Positions 53,525-61,731 of a stretch of DNA of 64,000 bases are shown piece by piece; within the stretch, counting starts at the first letter, position 1; every line of letters begins with the position of its first letter. Source of the DNA: Skermanella stibiiresistens SB22 (GTDB taxonomy: Bacteria > Pseudomonadota > Alphaproteobacteria > Azospirillales > Azospirillaceae); the NCBI RefSeq assembly GCF_000576635.1, contig NZ_AVFL01000018.1:1-64000 (forward strand). Reading direction: 5' to 3'. Both the position numbers and the translations under genes were made by a program. Below the pieces are notes generated by a model, which saw nothing but the letters and a program-made list of their open reading frames with translations, did no database searches and was not told the origin of the DNA.

Positions 53525-53959
53525 ATGTCATCCCTGTACGACACCGACTTTTACGCCTGGGCCAATGAACAAGCGTCGCTACTCCGTACCGGTAAGCTTT
53601 CAGCCGTGGATATCGAGCACATCGCGGAGGAAATCGAAAGCATGGGCCGCAGCGAGAAACGCGAACTGGTCAATCGCTTGGTTGTTCTTTTGCTTCACCT
53701 GTTGAAATGGCAGTTTCAACCAGCTTTGCGAGGCAACAGCTGGCGTCTCAGCGTCGAAGAGCAGCGTTTGCGACTTTCGGATCATCTGGTCGACAATCCA
53801 AGCCTGAAGTCGAAAATGGAGGAAGCGACGGATGCCGCGTACAGGTTGGCCCTGATCGAGGCCGAACGCGAGACGGGCATTCTCCGCCGGACGTTCCCCG
53901 CCACATGCCCCTACTCCGCGTCGGAAATCCTCGATCCCGGCTTCTGGCCGACACCCTGA
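53525..53959 (+). CDS. DUF29 family protein
   Basis: 144 residues from the ATG at 53525 (a GTG directly precedes it). Starts LYDTDFYAWANEQASLLRTG, followed by HIAEEIESMGRSEKREL and LLLHLLKWQFQP, the standard DUF29 pattern. The C-terminus FPATCPYSASEILDPGFWP is also characteristic. Small helical protein of unknown function, common in Azospirillum-like and cyanobacterial genomes, often in paralogue clusters. Confidence 0.9.
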   Translation: MSSLYDTDFYAWANEQASLLRTGKLSAVDIEHIAEEIESMGRSEKRELVNRLVVLLLHLLKWQFQPALRGNSWRLSVEEQRLRLSDHLVDNPSLKSKMEEATDAAYRLALIEAERETGILRRTFPATCPYSASEILDPGFWPTP

Positions 53960-53968
53960 CCGACTCCC

Positions 53969-54928
53969 CTACCCCGTCGGCACCCGCTCGCGGTATTTGC
54001 GGATGGCGGCGTTGACTTGCTCCACCAGGTCCGCCGGCGAGCGGCCGGGATTCAGGCCGGCCATGATGGCGTCGGACAGCGGGCGGAGCAGGCGCAGTGC
54101 CGCGGGTTCGCTGACGCGGCCGCTGGTCACCATGCGCTGGGCGAGGTTGCGGAGTTCGGTGACCATCTCGATCAAACCCGCGTAGGGGGTGCCGGGCAGA
54201 CGATCGAGCAGGTCGTCGCTGGCGTCCACCAGCGAGATCAGGTATTCGCGGTTGGCGGCGTCGTCGTTCAGAACGGGTGTGCCGGACACGATCAATCCGG
54301 CCAGGAACGTCACCTGGAAGGCGTCGCGGCGGCGTTTCTCCTCATCGATCTGGGCCTGCGCCTGGGCGATCAACTCATCCAGGGCCGCCAGATCGGCCGG
54401 GCGGCCCTCCGCCTTGGTCCGCAGCGTGTTGGGCACGTCGAACAGCGGGATCGAGCTGGGACCGCGACCGGGGTCCTTCCGCCGGTCGGGGCCGATATAG
54501 GCCGAGGTCACGATGAATGGTTTCCGCTGGCGCACCAGCCCCGCCAGCCGCTCCATCACGGCGGCGGGCGACAGAGGCTTGACCAGGAGACCATCGGCGC
54601 CGCTTTCCACGATGGCGCGGACGCGGTCGCCGCTGGCGATCGACGTGGTCATGATCACTGTCACGAAGGGATTGCGCCCGAGCCTGCCATGACGGATCGC
54701 GCGGACCAATCCACAGGGGTCCTCGCCCTCCAGATCGGCGTCCAGCACCACCACGTCGGGGGGCTCCCGCTTTTCCTCCAGCATCGCCCGCAGGGTCTTG
54801 ATGTCCGGGACATCGACGATTCCGGAGAAGCCCTCGGCCTGAAGGAGGGACTTCAGGGCGACACGGACCGCCATGTTGCCCTCCCCCATCAGAATGCCGA
54901 TCTTCGGCCGGTGCGCCCTGGCGATCAT
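53969..54928 (-). CDS. receiver-domain response regulator with helical output region
   Basis: 319 residues. Residues 8-135 are a CheY-like receiver with phospho-acceptor Asp in VVVLDADLEG, switch Thr in VIMTTS, and Lys in LLVKPLSP. The linker FIVTSAYIGPDRRKDPGR is a motif seen after receivers in alphaproteobacterial regulators. The rest (190-319) is helical without a recognised DNA-binding or enzymatic domain. No kinase gene adjacent. Tail-to-tail with DUF29. Confidence 0.82.
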   Translation of the reverse strand: MIARAHRPKIGILMGEGNMAVRVALKSLLQAEGFSGIVDVPDIKTLRAMLEEKREPPDVVVLDADLEGEDPCGLVRAIRHGRLGRNPFVTVIMTTSIASGDRVRAIVESGADGLLVKPLSPAAVMERLAGLVRQRKPFIVTSAYIGPDRRKDPGRGPSSIPLFDVPNTLRTKAEGRPADLAALDELIAQAQAQIDEEKRRRDAFQVTFLAGLIVSGTPVLNDDAANREYLISLVDASDDLLDRLPGTPYAGLIEMVTELRNLAQRMVTSGRVSEPAALRLLRPLSDAIMAGLNPGRSPADLVEQVNAAIRKYRERVPTG

Positions 54929-55105
54929 TCACTGTTTCCGCGATCTTGGCCGCCAGTGGTCCGGTAGCGGTGGGACGCATGATATGCCGATTTCGGCCGG
55001 CGAGTACCAGCCATGATCTCGCCCTGGGGAGCAATGTCGCAGCTGGACGGTTGACGGATGTGTGCCGCGGCCGCGGCGGGATCAATGATCGCGAGGATCG
55101 CCGAG

Positions 55106-55762
55106 ATGACGGAAGCCAACATTCATCGCATTTTCCCCCAGTCCCTGGTTTCTCAAACGGCGATCTCCTTCTCCACCGGCGATGGCCGCGATGTCGCGTT
55201 GATCGCCGAACTGAACGACCTGCTCCAGCTCGACCACGACGCGGTGGGCGCCTACACGCTGGCCATCGCGGCGTTGCGCGATCCTGGCTCGCGCGACCGG
55301 TTGATCCAGTTCCGGGAGGACCATGAGCGGCACATCGCCGATCTGACCGCCTTGATCCAGGCGCGCGACGGCGTGCCGATCAACCTGCCCCATTTTCCGA
55401 CCGGGCTGATGAAGATGATGGTGCAGGCGGGCGGCTCGGCCGGCGGCCTCGCGGGGGGCGACCGCTCGGTGCTGATGGCCTTCGTCGCCAACGAGACGCA
55501 GGCCCGTGACAAGTACCGCCGGCACGCCGATGCCGGGCACCCCTCCGATGTCGCCGCCGTGCTGGAGAGGGGTGCCAGCGACGAGGAGGCGCACCTGGAA
55601 TGGGCTTGGGACGCGCTGGACCGTCTGGGGATCGGACGCGGCACCATTCCCGGTAACGTCACCGACGCCATCGCCTTCGTCCACGGCGCCAACGCCGACC
55701 TGATCGAGGCGGGCGGAAGGTTGTGGCTGGACTTCCTGGCGCGCACGCTCCGGACCCTGTGA
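55106..55762 (+). CDS. ferritin-like (DUF2383-type) protein
   Basis: 218 residues from the ATG at 55106 (GAGGATCG upstream). Four-helix bundle pattern: LNDLLQLDHDAVGAYTLAI, REDHERHIADLTALI, then ANETQARDKYRRHAD and ASDEEAHLEWAWDAL. The Glu/His positions in DHERH and EEAH are placed as metal ligands. The middle contains a Gly-rich stretch. May bind iron or manganese; role unknown. Confidence 0.7.
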   Translation: MTEANIHRIFPQSLVSQTAISFSTGDGRDVALIAELNDLLQLDHDAVGAYTLAIAALRDPGSRDRLIQFREDHERHIADLTALIQARDGVPINLPHFPTGLMKMMVQAGGSAGGLAGGDRSVLMAFVANETQARDKYRRHADAGHPSDVAAVLERGASDEEAHLEWAWDALDRLGIGRGTIPGNVTDAIAFVHGANADLIEAGGRLWLDFLARTLRTL

Positions 55763-55947
55763 TCACCACCCCTGTCGCCGGGGCGATCCGGATGGAGCGC
55801 CCTGTCCGGCTAGCGCCCGGGGTATCGGATGGATAGACCGCAACAAGTCGGATCGCCCCCGCGTTTGGATGCCAACGCCGGCGGGACTCCGGGGACGTGA
55901 TCCCCGGGGAAGGTTCCGGGCGACTTGAAAGCACGAAGAGGACATCC

Positions 55948-57228
55948 ATGACCAGCTCGCACGAACCCGACGCGAGGCAAGGGAACCTGCGGTATTACCT
56001 GATGGGACTGGCCGTGGTGGCGGTCATCGCGGTGATCGCCGCGATTTCCTTCGGGGTCAAGAGCGGCCGGCTGGAGGATCAGCTCGCCCAGCGGGAGCGC
56101 GACTACCAGCAGGCCCTGACCAACATCACGCGGGAACGCGACACCGTCCGCGAGGAGCGGCAGACCGTCCAGGCCGACCTGGACCGCCTGCGCGCCACGG
56201 TGCAGGACGAGCGGCGGCTGGCCGGCGAGGTCAACCGCCTGGGCCAGGAGGTCCAGGGCTCCCAGCAGCGGGTTCAGGAACTCAACGCCCAGCGCGACGC
56301 GGCGCAGGCCGAGACCCAGACCTTCACCCAGCAGCGCACCGAGGCCGAACAGCAGGCGGCCCAGGTCGCCGAGCAGCTGCGCCAGCAGACGCAGCAGCTT
56401 GAGCGGATCCAGGCCCAATTGGCCGAATCCGGCCAGCAACAGGCCGCCGCCGCCGAGCAGCTCGCCACAGTGACCGAGCAGATCAACCAGCGGAAGGCGG
56501 AAGCGGAGCAAATCACCCAGCGCGTCAACGAGGTTCGCCAGCAGGAGAGCCAGCTGCGCGACAGCATCGCCGCCCTCAGCCAGGAGTCGGCGGCCAAGGC
56601 CGATCAGGCGGCCCAGGCGGGCCAGCAGGCCGAAGCGGCCACCGCCCAACTCGACGAAGCCAGACAGGCCACCAACGCCGCCCGCCAGGAACTGGCCGCC
56701 ACCAACGACCAATTGACCGGCGCCCGCCAGGAGTTGGAGAACGCCAAGCGCGAAACGGAGCAAACTGTCCAGCGCAACCAGCAGGTTGCGACCCAGATCG
56801 AGCAGCTGCAAGGTCAGCTGACGGGCATGACCCAGCAGGTTGAGCAGCGCACGGCCGAGTTGTCCGCCGCCGAGCAGCGTCTGGCCGATCTCACCAGCCA
56901 GGCCGACGCCCAGCAAGCCCGATTGGCCGAGGTGACGGAAAGCGCCCGCCAAGCGCGCGAGGCCGAGGTCGAGGCCCGCCGCAACGTCGCCGAGCTGAGC
57001 GACAACGTCACCGGCCGCACCAGCGAGCTTCAGGCGATCGAGCAGCGGATCCAGGAAGCGCGGCAGAACCTCCAGCAGGAGCAGCAGGGTCTGGCGCAGC
57101 TTCGGGATCAGGTGGCGGAGCAGACCGCCCAGCTACAGGCCCTGGAACAGCGCCGGCAGGAGGGCATGCAAGAGCCGGCCCCGGCGGCGGCCCCTCAGGA
57201 ACAGCCGGCGGCACCCGCCCAACAATAA
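55948..57228 (+). CDS. single-pass membrane protein with long Gln-rich coiled coil
   Basis: 426 residues from the ATG at 55948 (GAAGAGGA upstream). Cytoplasmic start, one membrane helix (about 16-39), then about 350 residues of uninterrupted heptad-like helix rich in Gln, Glu, Ala and Arg (for example EQIEQLQGQL). A Pro/Ala/Gln tail ends it. No enzymatic motif. It resembles bacterial envelope-spanning coiled-coil proteins. Flanked by a perfect terminator, so monocistronic. Confidence 0.75.
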   Translation: MTSSHEPDARQGNLRYYLMGLAVVAVIAVIAAISFGVKSGRLEDQLAQRERDYQQALTNITRERDTVREERQTVQADLDRLRATVQDERRLAGEVNRLGQEVQGSQQRVQELNAQRDAAQAETQTFTQQRTEAEQQAAQVAEQLRQQTQQLERIQAQLAESGQQQAAAAEQLATVTEQINQRKAEAEQITQRVNEVRQQESQLRDSIAALSQESAAKADQAAQAGQQAEAATAQLDEARQATNAARQELAATNDQLTGARQELENAKRETEQTVQRNQQVATQIEQLQGQLTGMTQQVEQRTAELSAAEQRLADLTSQADAQQARLAEVTESARQAREAEVEARRNVAELSDNVTGRTSELQAIEQRIQEARQNLQQEQQGLAQLRDQVAEQTAQLQALEQRRQEGMQEPAPAAAPQEQPAAPAQQ

Positions 57229-57262
57229 CAAGGGCAAGACCCGACAATCAGAATAAGATAGG

Positions 57263-57298
57263 AAAAAGCCCTCCTCCCGACCGGGAGGAGGGCTTTTT
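57263..57298. terminator. bidirectional Rho-independent terminator
   Basis: Perfect 16-bp arms beginning AAAAAGCCCTCC around a GACC loop, with A and T runs. Shared by the coiled-coil gene and the DUF3618 gene. Confidence 0.95.
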
Positions 57299-57322
57299 CA
57301 CGCCCAAGCCATTGTCGCGGGA

Positions 57323-57913
57323 TCAGGGCCGGGGAAGCGGCGGTACGATCGGGGCCGCGTTTGGGGTCTCGAAGGCGCGGGCGGCGTCGCGGGCCTTCAG
57401 GGTCCCAGCCTCCCGGCCAAGCAGCGTGTCCGGCGTCGGCGCCACGCCATCGGGGGCGCCGGGCCGCGATGACGAGACGTGCTGATGGTGGGTGTCGGGA
57501 TCGACGTAGTCGACCGTGTGGCGGGCCTGTGCGTGACCGCGCGGTGGAGCGCCGAAGTGGAACGCGTCCTCGGTCAGCACGGCATCGTCGTAATCGAATT
57601 CCTCGAGGTCGTCCGCCCGCTCGGGTGTCCAGCGGCCCCGCTTGCTGTCGCCTCGGGAGCCGGCGACCGCCAGCCACGCGACGCTTAGCGCCAGCAAGGC
57701 GACCGGAATGGGGTTGTCCCGCACGGTATTGGACAGGTTGGACACGAAGGTCTGACCCTGGCCACTGGTGCGCAGATAGCTCCAGACCTCATCCATCAGC
57801 CGTCCCGGCGACAGCCGGTCCTCGATCGCCGCCAGGGTCGCCGCGGTGTTTTGCCGGGTCTGTTCGATCTCCCGTTCGATCTGCTCAGGGGTTCTATGGT
57901 CCGTGTTCGCCAT
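57323..57913 (-). CDS. DUF3618 domain protein
   Basis: 196 residues. The N-terminus EQIEREIEQTRQNTAATLAAIEDRLSP defines DUF3618; a membrane helix follows (PIPVALLALSVAWLAVAG). The C-terminal half is polar and disordered, His/Asp/Pro-rich. Usually found next to holin-like (phage holin superfamily) and DUF883-type stress genes, which are absent here. Confidence 0.85.
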   Translation of the reverse strand: MANTDHRTPEQIEREIEQTRQNTAATLAAIEDRLSPGRLMDEVWSYLRTSGQGQTFVSNLSNTVRDNPIPVALLALSVAWLAVAGSRGDSKRGRWTPERADDLEEFDYDDAVLTEDAFHFGAPPRGHAQARHTVDYVDPDTHHQHVSSSRPGAPDGVAPTPDTLLGREAGTLKARDAARAFETPNAAPIVPPLPRP

Positions 57914-57998
57914 CTCCAGCCTTCCATTGGATAGTTCACGGCGCTAGCGACGCCGCTCCCCTGGCAAACCACCGGGCCTCCCGTTGGTTCCGCTTTCG

Positions 57999-59234
57999 TC
58001 AGTTCCGGGTCCTGCCCTGCGCCGGCTGGACCCGCGTCATCAATCGGCGACTCTGGTCGACCCAGTCGGTGTGATTGGCGTGGATCCAGGCCGGGATCAG
58101 CAGGCTGGCGATGGCGAGCAGCGTGATGATGGTCTTGGTCGTCTCGCTGAACGGTCCGATCCTGCCGTCGAAGCCCAGCACCACATAGACCACGACGACA
58201 TGGAAGGCGTAGACCTGCAGCGAATGCTTGCCAAGGAAAGTCAGGAAGCGCCACTGGAACAGGCGGTAGAGCAAGTCGCCGGCGCCGCGGGCGATCATCG
58301 ACTTCGACTGGCGTCCGGCGATCAAGGTCCAGGTGACCAGATAGGCCAGTGCCGTGAAGTTAAGCAGATAGACCAGGCTGAATTCGGAGCGGCTGTTATA
58401 GGCGTCGAAGCGCAGGGCCATGCTGTCGGGGATGAAGCCGTGGGTGAAGCCCAGCCGATAGAACATGAACAAGGCCACGATGATGATCGACAGCTTCAGC
58501 AGGTCGGTCCGGTCGGGCGAGAACCAAGCCTTCCAGTCCAGCTTGCCCTGGGCGTCGGCGGAACCCAGCAGCAGGCCGATGACGAAGACGATCTGCCACG
58601 CCAGGGGGTTGAAGTATCCGCGAAGCGTGAAGCCGGGGGCGAACCCACCGATGGCGTCGGAGACGATGCGGACCCCCGGCAGGTGCCAGCCCAGCTGGAC
58701 GGTTAGCCACAGCACGGCGCTGCCGCCCAGGACCTCGCGCCAATAACCCCGCGCGACCCAGCGCAACAACAACGGCGACACCAGCAGATACACGATGTAT
58801 TGCGGCAGGATGTCCATGAAGGTGGGCTGGTAGAGCAGCAGGAACGACGAGATCGCCGTGACCGTCGGCGTCTGGTACATCTCCCACATGAACTGCCCCC
58901 ACAAGGGGCGGGAGTTCGGCATCAGGACGCCGAGGAACAGGATCACCGCCAGGACGATCACGGCGTAGACGTAGAGCTGATAGGCGCGCTTGAGGAGCTT
59001 CATGTCCATCAAGGCGGTCTGCCCCTTGGCGATCATACGCGTGTAGTAGAGCCCGATGATGACGCCGGAAATGAAGACGAAGCCTTGGGCGTCCTGCACA
59101 TATCCAAGCTCCGAGTGGTTGATGCGCGCCAACGCCAAATCACCCTGGAACACAAGGTGATTGAGCATCATGAAAACGAGAAAATACCCGCGAAATCCAT
59201 CGAGTATTTCAAATCTTTTCATGGCTGTCTCCAT
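57999..59234 (-). CDS. OpgC-family membrane acyltransferase
   Basis: 411 residues, about ten helices. The start RFEILDGFRGYFLVFMMLNHL with an Arg/His pair, LGYVQDAQGFVFISGVIIG, and SLQVYAFHVVVVYV near the C-terminus are the OpgC pattern. OpgC transfers succinyl groups to periplasmic glucans; in other hosts the substrate may be another polysaccharide. Divergent from an SGNH hydrolase gene. Confidence 0.85.
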   Translation of the reverse strand: METAMKRFEILDGFRGYFLVFMMLNHLVFQGDLALARINHSELGYVQDAQGFVFISGVIIGLYYTRMIAKGQTALMDMKLLKRAYQLYVYAVIVLAVILFLGVLMPNSRPLWGQFMWEMYQTPTVTAISSFLLLYQPTFMDILPQYIVYLLVSPLLLRWVARGYWREVLGGSAVLWLTVQLGWHLPGVRIVSDAIGGFAPGFTLRGYFNPLAWQIVFVIGLLLGSADAQGKLDWKAWFSPDRTDLLKLSIIIVALFMFYRLGFTHGFIPDSMALRFDAYNSRSEFSLVYLLNFTALAYLVTWTLIAGRQSKSMIARGAGDLLYRLFQWRFLTFLGKHSLQVYAFHVVVVYVVLGFDGRIGPFSETTKTIITLLAIASLLIPAWIHANHTDWVDQSRRLMTRVQPAQGRTRN

Positions 59235-59595
59235 GGCCAGCGCGACGGCGGCTTGATGTGTCTGATGGATTAGTGGGCATAGCTGAATGAATTCATGAAC
59301 ACCCGAGGATCATGTTCATTCCACGGCGACCGTTTCAATACCCCATTCAGCCAAAGTGGGGCGTGGCGGGATTGTGGACTTGGCGGCGACATTCACCGGA
59401 ACATTCGCCACATCCAAGCGTTTGCGCCATGTGTCCCGCGTGATCCGGGTTGCCTATCGGCAACACCACCGGACGTTTCTTCGCGCCATATGCGCCGATT
59501 CACATTTTGACCATGATTTGCGACGATACGCTCTGCCGACGCCGAGCGCCCCGCCGGCTTCCTTGCAACAGCAGCCGAGCGAGCTTCCGAGCACA
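59235..59595. other. divergent promoter region between opgC-like and SGNH genes
   Basis: 361 bp. Contains the perfect 10-bp palindrome ATGAATTCAT (59287-59296). No supported gene is seen, though the SGNH frame is open upstream to 59356. Confidence 0.4.
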
Positions 59596-60456
59596 ATGGT
59601 CAAGCCAGCCCTTCTCCTCTCCGCCACCGCCCTTTGCGCCCTCTTCACCATGGGGGGCTTCGGCCTGACGGCCGGCAGCGCCTCGGCGCAGGTCTCCGAC
59701 CAGTGCGCGGCGCCGACATTGGTCTCGCCCGCCTCCGCGCGCGACCTGCCGCGCACCAGCGTCGCGCTCAGCCGCACTCGCGATTTCCGCGTGGTGGCGG
59801 TCGGATCGTCGAGCACCGAGGGAACGGGAGCGTCCGGGCCGACCATGACCTATCCGGCCCAGCTCGACCAGATCCTGGAAGCGCGCTTCCCCGGCGCCAA
59901 GATCGACGTGGTCAACAAGGGGATCGGCGGCGAGACGGCGGCCGGCACGCTGGCGCGGCTGGACCGCGATGTTCTGGCGCTGAAACCCGACCTGGTGATC
60001 TGGCAACTCGGCACCAACGACGCGCTACGGAACGTCGACGCGAAGACCTTCGCCACCCAGGCGGTCGAGGGGATCGAGCGCATCCGGCGGAGTGGCGCCG
60101 ACCTGCTGTTGCTGGAGCCGCAGTTCCTACCCAAGCAGGCCGGCAACGCCACATATGCCGCCTATGTCGACGCGGTGAGGGCCTTGGGCGCCGCCAACGG
60201 GGTGCCGGTCTTCCGGCGCAGCGCCGTGATGAGGTATTGGCTGGATCACAAGCAGTTCACGGCCACGACCATGCTGTCCGGCGACCAGCTTCACATGACC
60301 GACGCCAGCTATCACTGCCTCGCCGAGTTGATGGCCAACGCGATCGTCCCGTCGGCCATGCCGGCTGTCGAGCCGCCGTCCACCAACGCGTCGGCTCAGG
60401 CGATAAAGCTGCTCAGCGGTCCGACCGCGGTGCGCAACGCCGAAATGCCCAGGTAG
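59596..60456 (+). CDS. exported SGNH/GDSL-type hydrolase
   Basis: 286 residues from the ATG at 59596, which opens a signal peptide (LLLSATALCALFTMGGFGL, cleavage SASA-QVS). Block I is VAVGSSSTEG (nucleophile Ser, with GSSS in place of GDS), block II has the Gly in NKGIGGETA, block III is LGTND, and block V is GDQLHMTD (Asp-His). An esterase or acyltransferase acting in the periplasm. Divergence from OpgC suggests a joint role in decorating a periplasmic glucan. Confidence 0.85.
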   Translation: MVKPALLLSATALCALFTMGGFGLTAGSASAQVSDQCAAPTLVSPASARDLPRTSVALSRTRDFRVVAVGSSSTEGTGASGPTMTYPAQLDQILEARFPGAKIDVVNKGIGGETAAGTLARLDRDVLALKPDLVIWQLGTNDALRNVDAKTFATQAVEGIERIRRSGADLLLLEPQFLPKQAGNATYAAYVDAVRALGAANGVPVFRRSAVMRYWLDHKQFTATTMLSGDQLHMTDASYHCLAELMANAIVPSAMPAVEPPSTNASAQAIKLLSGPTAVRNAEMPR

Positions 60457-60566
60457 AAAACGGCACCGACGAAACCCCAGCAGGCGACCGCGGCCGTCAG
60501 AGCCAGGATCGCCTGCATCTGGACAGGCAACTGCTCCTCGGGCCCTTCCGAGAACTGGGACATCAT
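60396..60566 (-). CDS. small single-helix membrane protein
   Basis: About 56 residues from the ATG at 60566 (MMSQFSEG); the frame is open to 60620. One membrane helix (ILALTAAVACWGFVGAVFYL). Its 3' end overlaps the SGNH gene's 3' end by 61 bp. No family recognised; kept because the hydrophobic helix with flanking charges is coherent. Confidence 0.4.
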   Translation of the reverse strand: MMSQFSEGPEEQLPVQMQAILALTAAVACWGFVGAVFYLGISALRTAVGPLSSFIA

Positions 60567-60672
60567 CTGTTCTCCGGCGATCCGCCGAAAAAACGCGCTT
60601 ATGCCAAAACCGTGATCCATTTCACCCTCCCGCTTGTCGAGGGATGCTAGTTATGGAAACACTCGGGACGGG

Positions 60673-60688
60673 TGTCAAAAATGTGACA
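60673..60688. promoter_or_regulatory. palindrome TGTCA-N6-TGACA
   Basis: Perfect inverted repeat in the 240-bp gap upstream of the DUF1223 gene (start 60861). Spacing suits a dimeric regulator; identity unknown. Confidence 0.35.
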
Positions 60689-60860
60689 TCCCTGCCGCGG
60701 TGGGAAGAAAATCGGCGGTAGGGAATTTGGATTGGCAAATGTTCGCATCCATTCTCTTCAGTCTTAACACCGCCATGGTCACACAAGCGCGTTTCGGGAA
60801 ATGGCTATAATAGGCCACAGAACGAGCGCTTTCGAATAAAAGGCTGGAGAGGATCGCTAG

Positions 60861-61679
60861 ATGCTTGGGATCGCCGCTATCGCGTTGCCGATGGGGTTCC
60901 TGTTCAGTTCGGTTTTCGCGGACCAGCCGACCGTGGTCGAGCTGTTCACGTCGGAAGGCTGCCCCGCGTCACCGGCCGCCGACGCGTTGTTGAGCGAGTT
61001 GGCGGGCCGGCCCGATGTGCTGGCGCTGTCCTACCATGTCAAATGGTGGGATGGCCGAGGCTGGAACGATCCCTTCGCCAGCGTCGGCGCCACCCGCCGC
61101 CAAAGCGATTACAACGACGCGCTGGGCCGCGCGTCGGTCTACACGCCACAGATGATCATCGATGGCGCCTCCGAGGTGTTCGGCGGCCACGCCCGTGCGG
61201 TCGGAAAGGCCGTGGCGGAGCGGCGCGTGGAGGCATCCAAGCGGCTCGGCGTCGGCCTGAGGGAGCGTGACGGCGGCCTGGATATCACGGTGCCAAAGGG
61301 AAAGCCGGCGCTGGTCGAACGGAACGCCCGCGTCCTGATGGTGCGCTATGACCTGAACCGCGGCATCACGGTCAAGGCCGGCGAAAACCGAGGCCGCCGG
61401 CTCAACCACAGCCATGTCGTGCGCGAGATCACCGATTTGGGTCCTTGGACCGGCAACGCCCAGACCTTGCGCGCTCCGGCCGCTCGGGCGGGCCAAGGCG
61501 TCGCCGTGCTGATCCAGCGGTTCGACGCGGAAGGCCGGCCGGCGGAAATCCTGGGAGCGGCCCGCCTGGAACGCCGGCTGCTCGGCGCCAGCCTCAACCC
61601 TTGGGAAGCGGTCGCGCGCATGGCCCGGCACATCCGGGCCAATCGGGACGGCGGCGCCGGCGGTGCGACACCCTTGTGA
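60861..61679 (+). CDS. DUF1223 thioredoxin-like exported protein lacking one redox cysteine
   Basis: 272 residues with a short signal sequence (IAAIALPMGFLFSSVFA). The family start is VVELFTSEGCPASPAAD; DUF1223 proteins usually read CSSCPPAD at this place, so the second Cys of the CxxC pair is Ser here. Other family motifs are intact: LSYHVKWWDGRGWNDPFAS, YTPQMIIDG, and VREITDLGPW. Thiol-disulfide exchange by the normal mechanism is unlikely. Confidence 0.85.
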   Translation: MLGIAAIALPMGFLFSSVFADQPTVVELFTSEGCPASPAADALLSELAGRPDVLALSYHVKWWDGRGWNDPFASVGATRRQSDYNDALGRASVYTPQMIIDGASEVFGGHARAVGKAVAERRVEASKRLGVGLRERDGGLDITVPKGKPALVERNARVLMVRYDLNRGITVKAGENRGRRLNHSHVVREITDLGPWTGNAQTLRAPAARAGQGVAVLIQRFDAEGRPAEILGAARLERRLLGASLNPWEAVARMARHIRANRDGGAGGATPL

Positions 61680-61731
61680 GCGTTCCCTCACCGAGGCGTC
61701 CCACCCGGCACGGGCTTTTCGGCGGCCGGGC

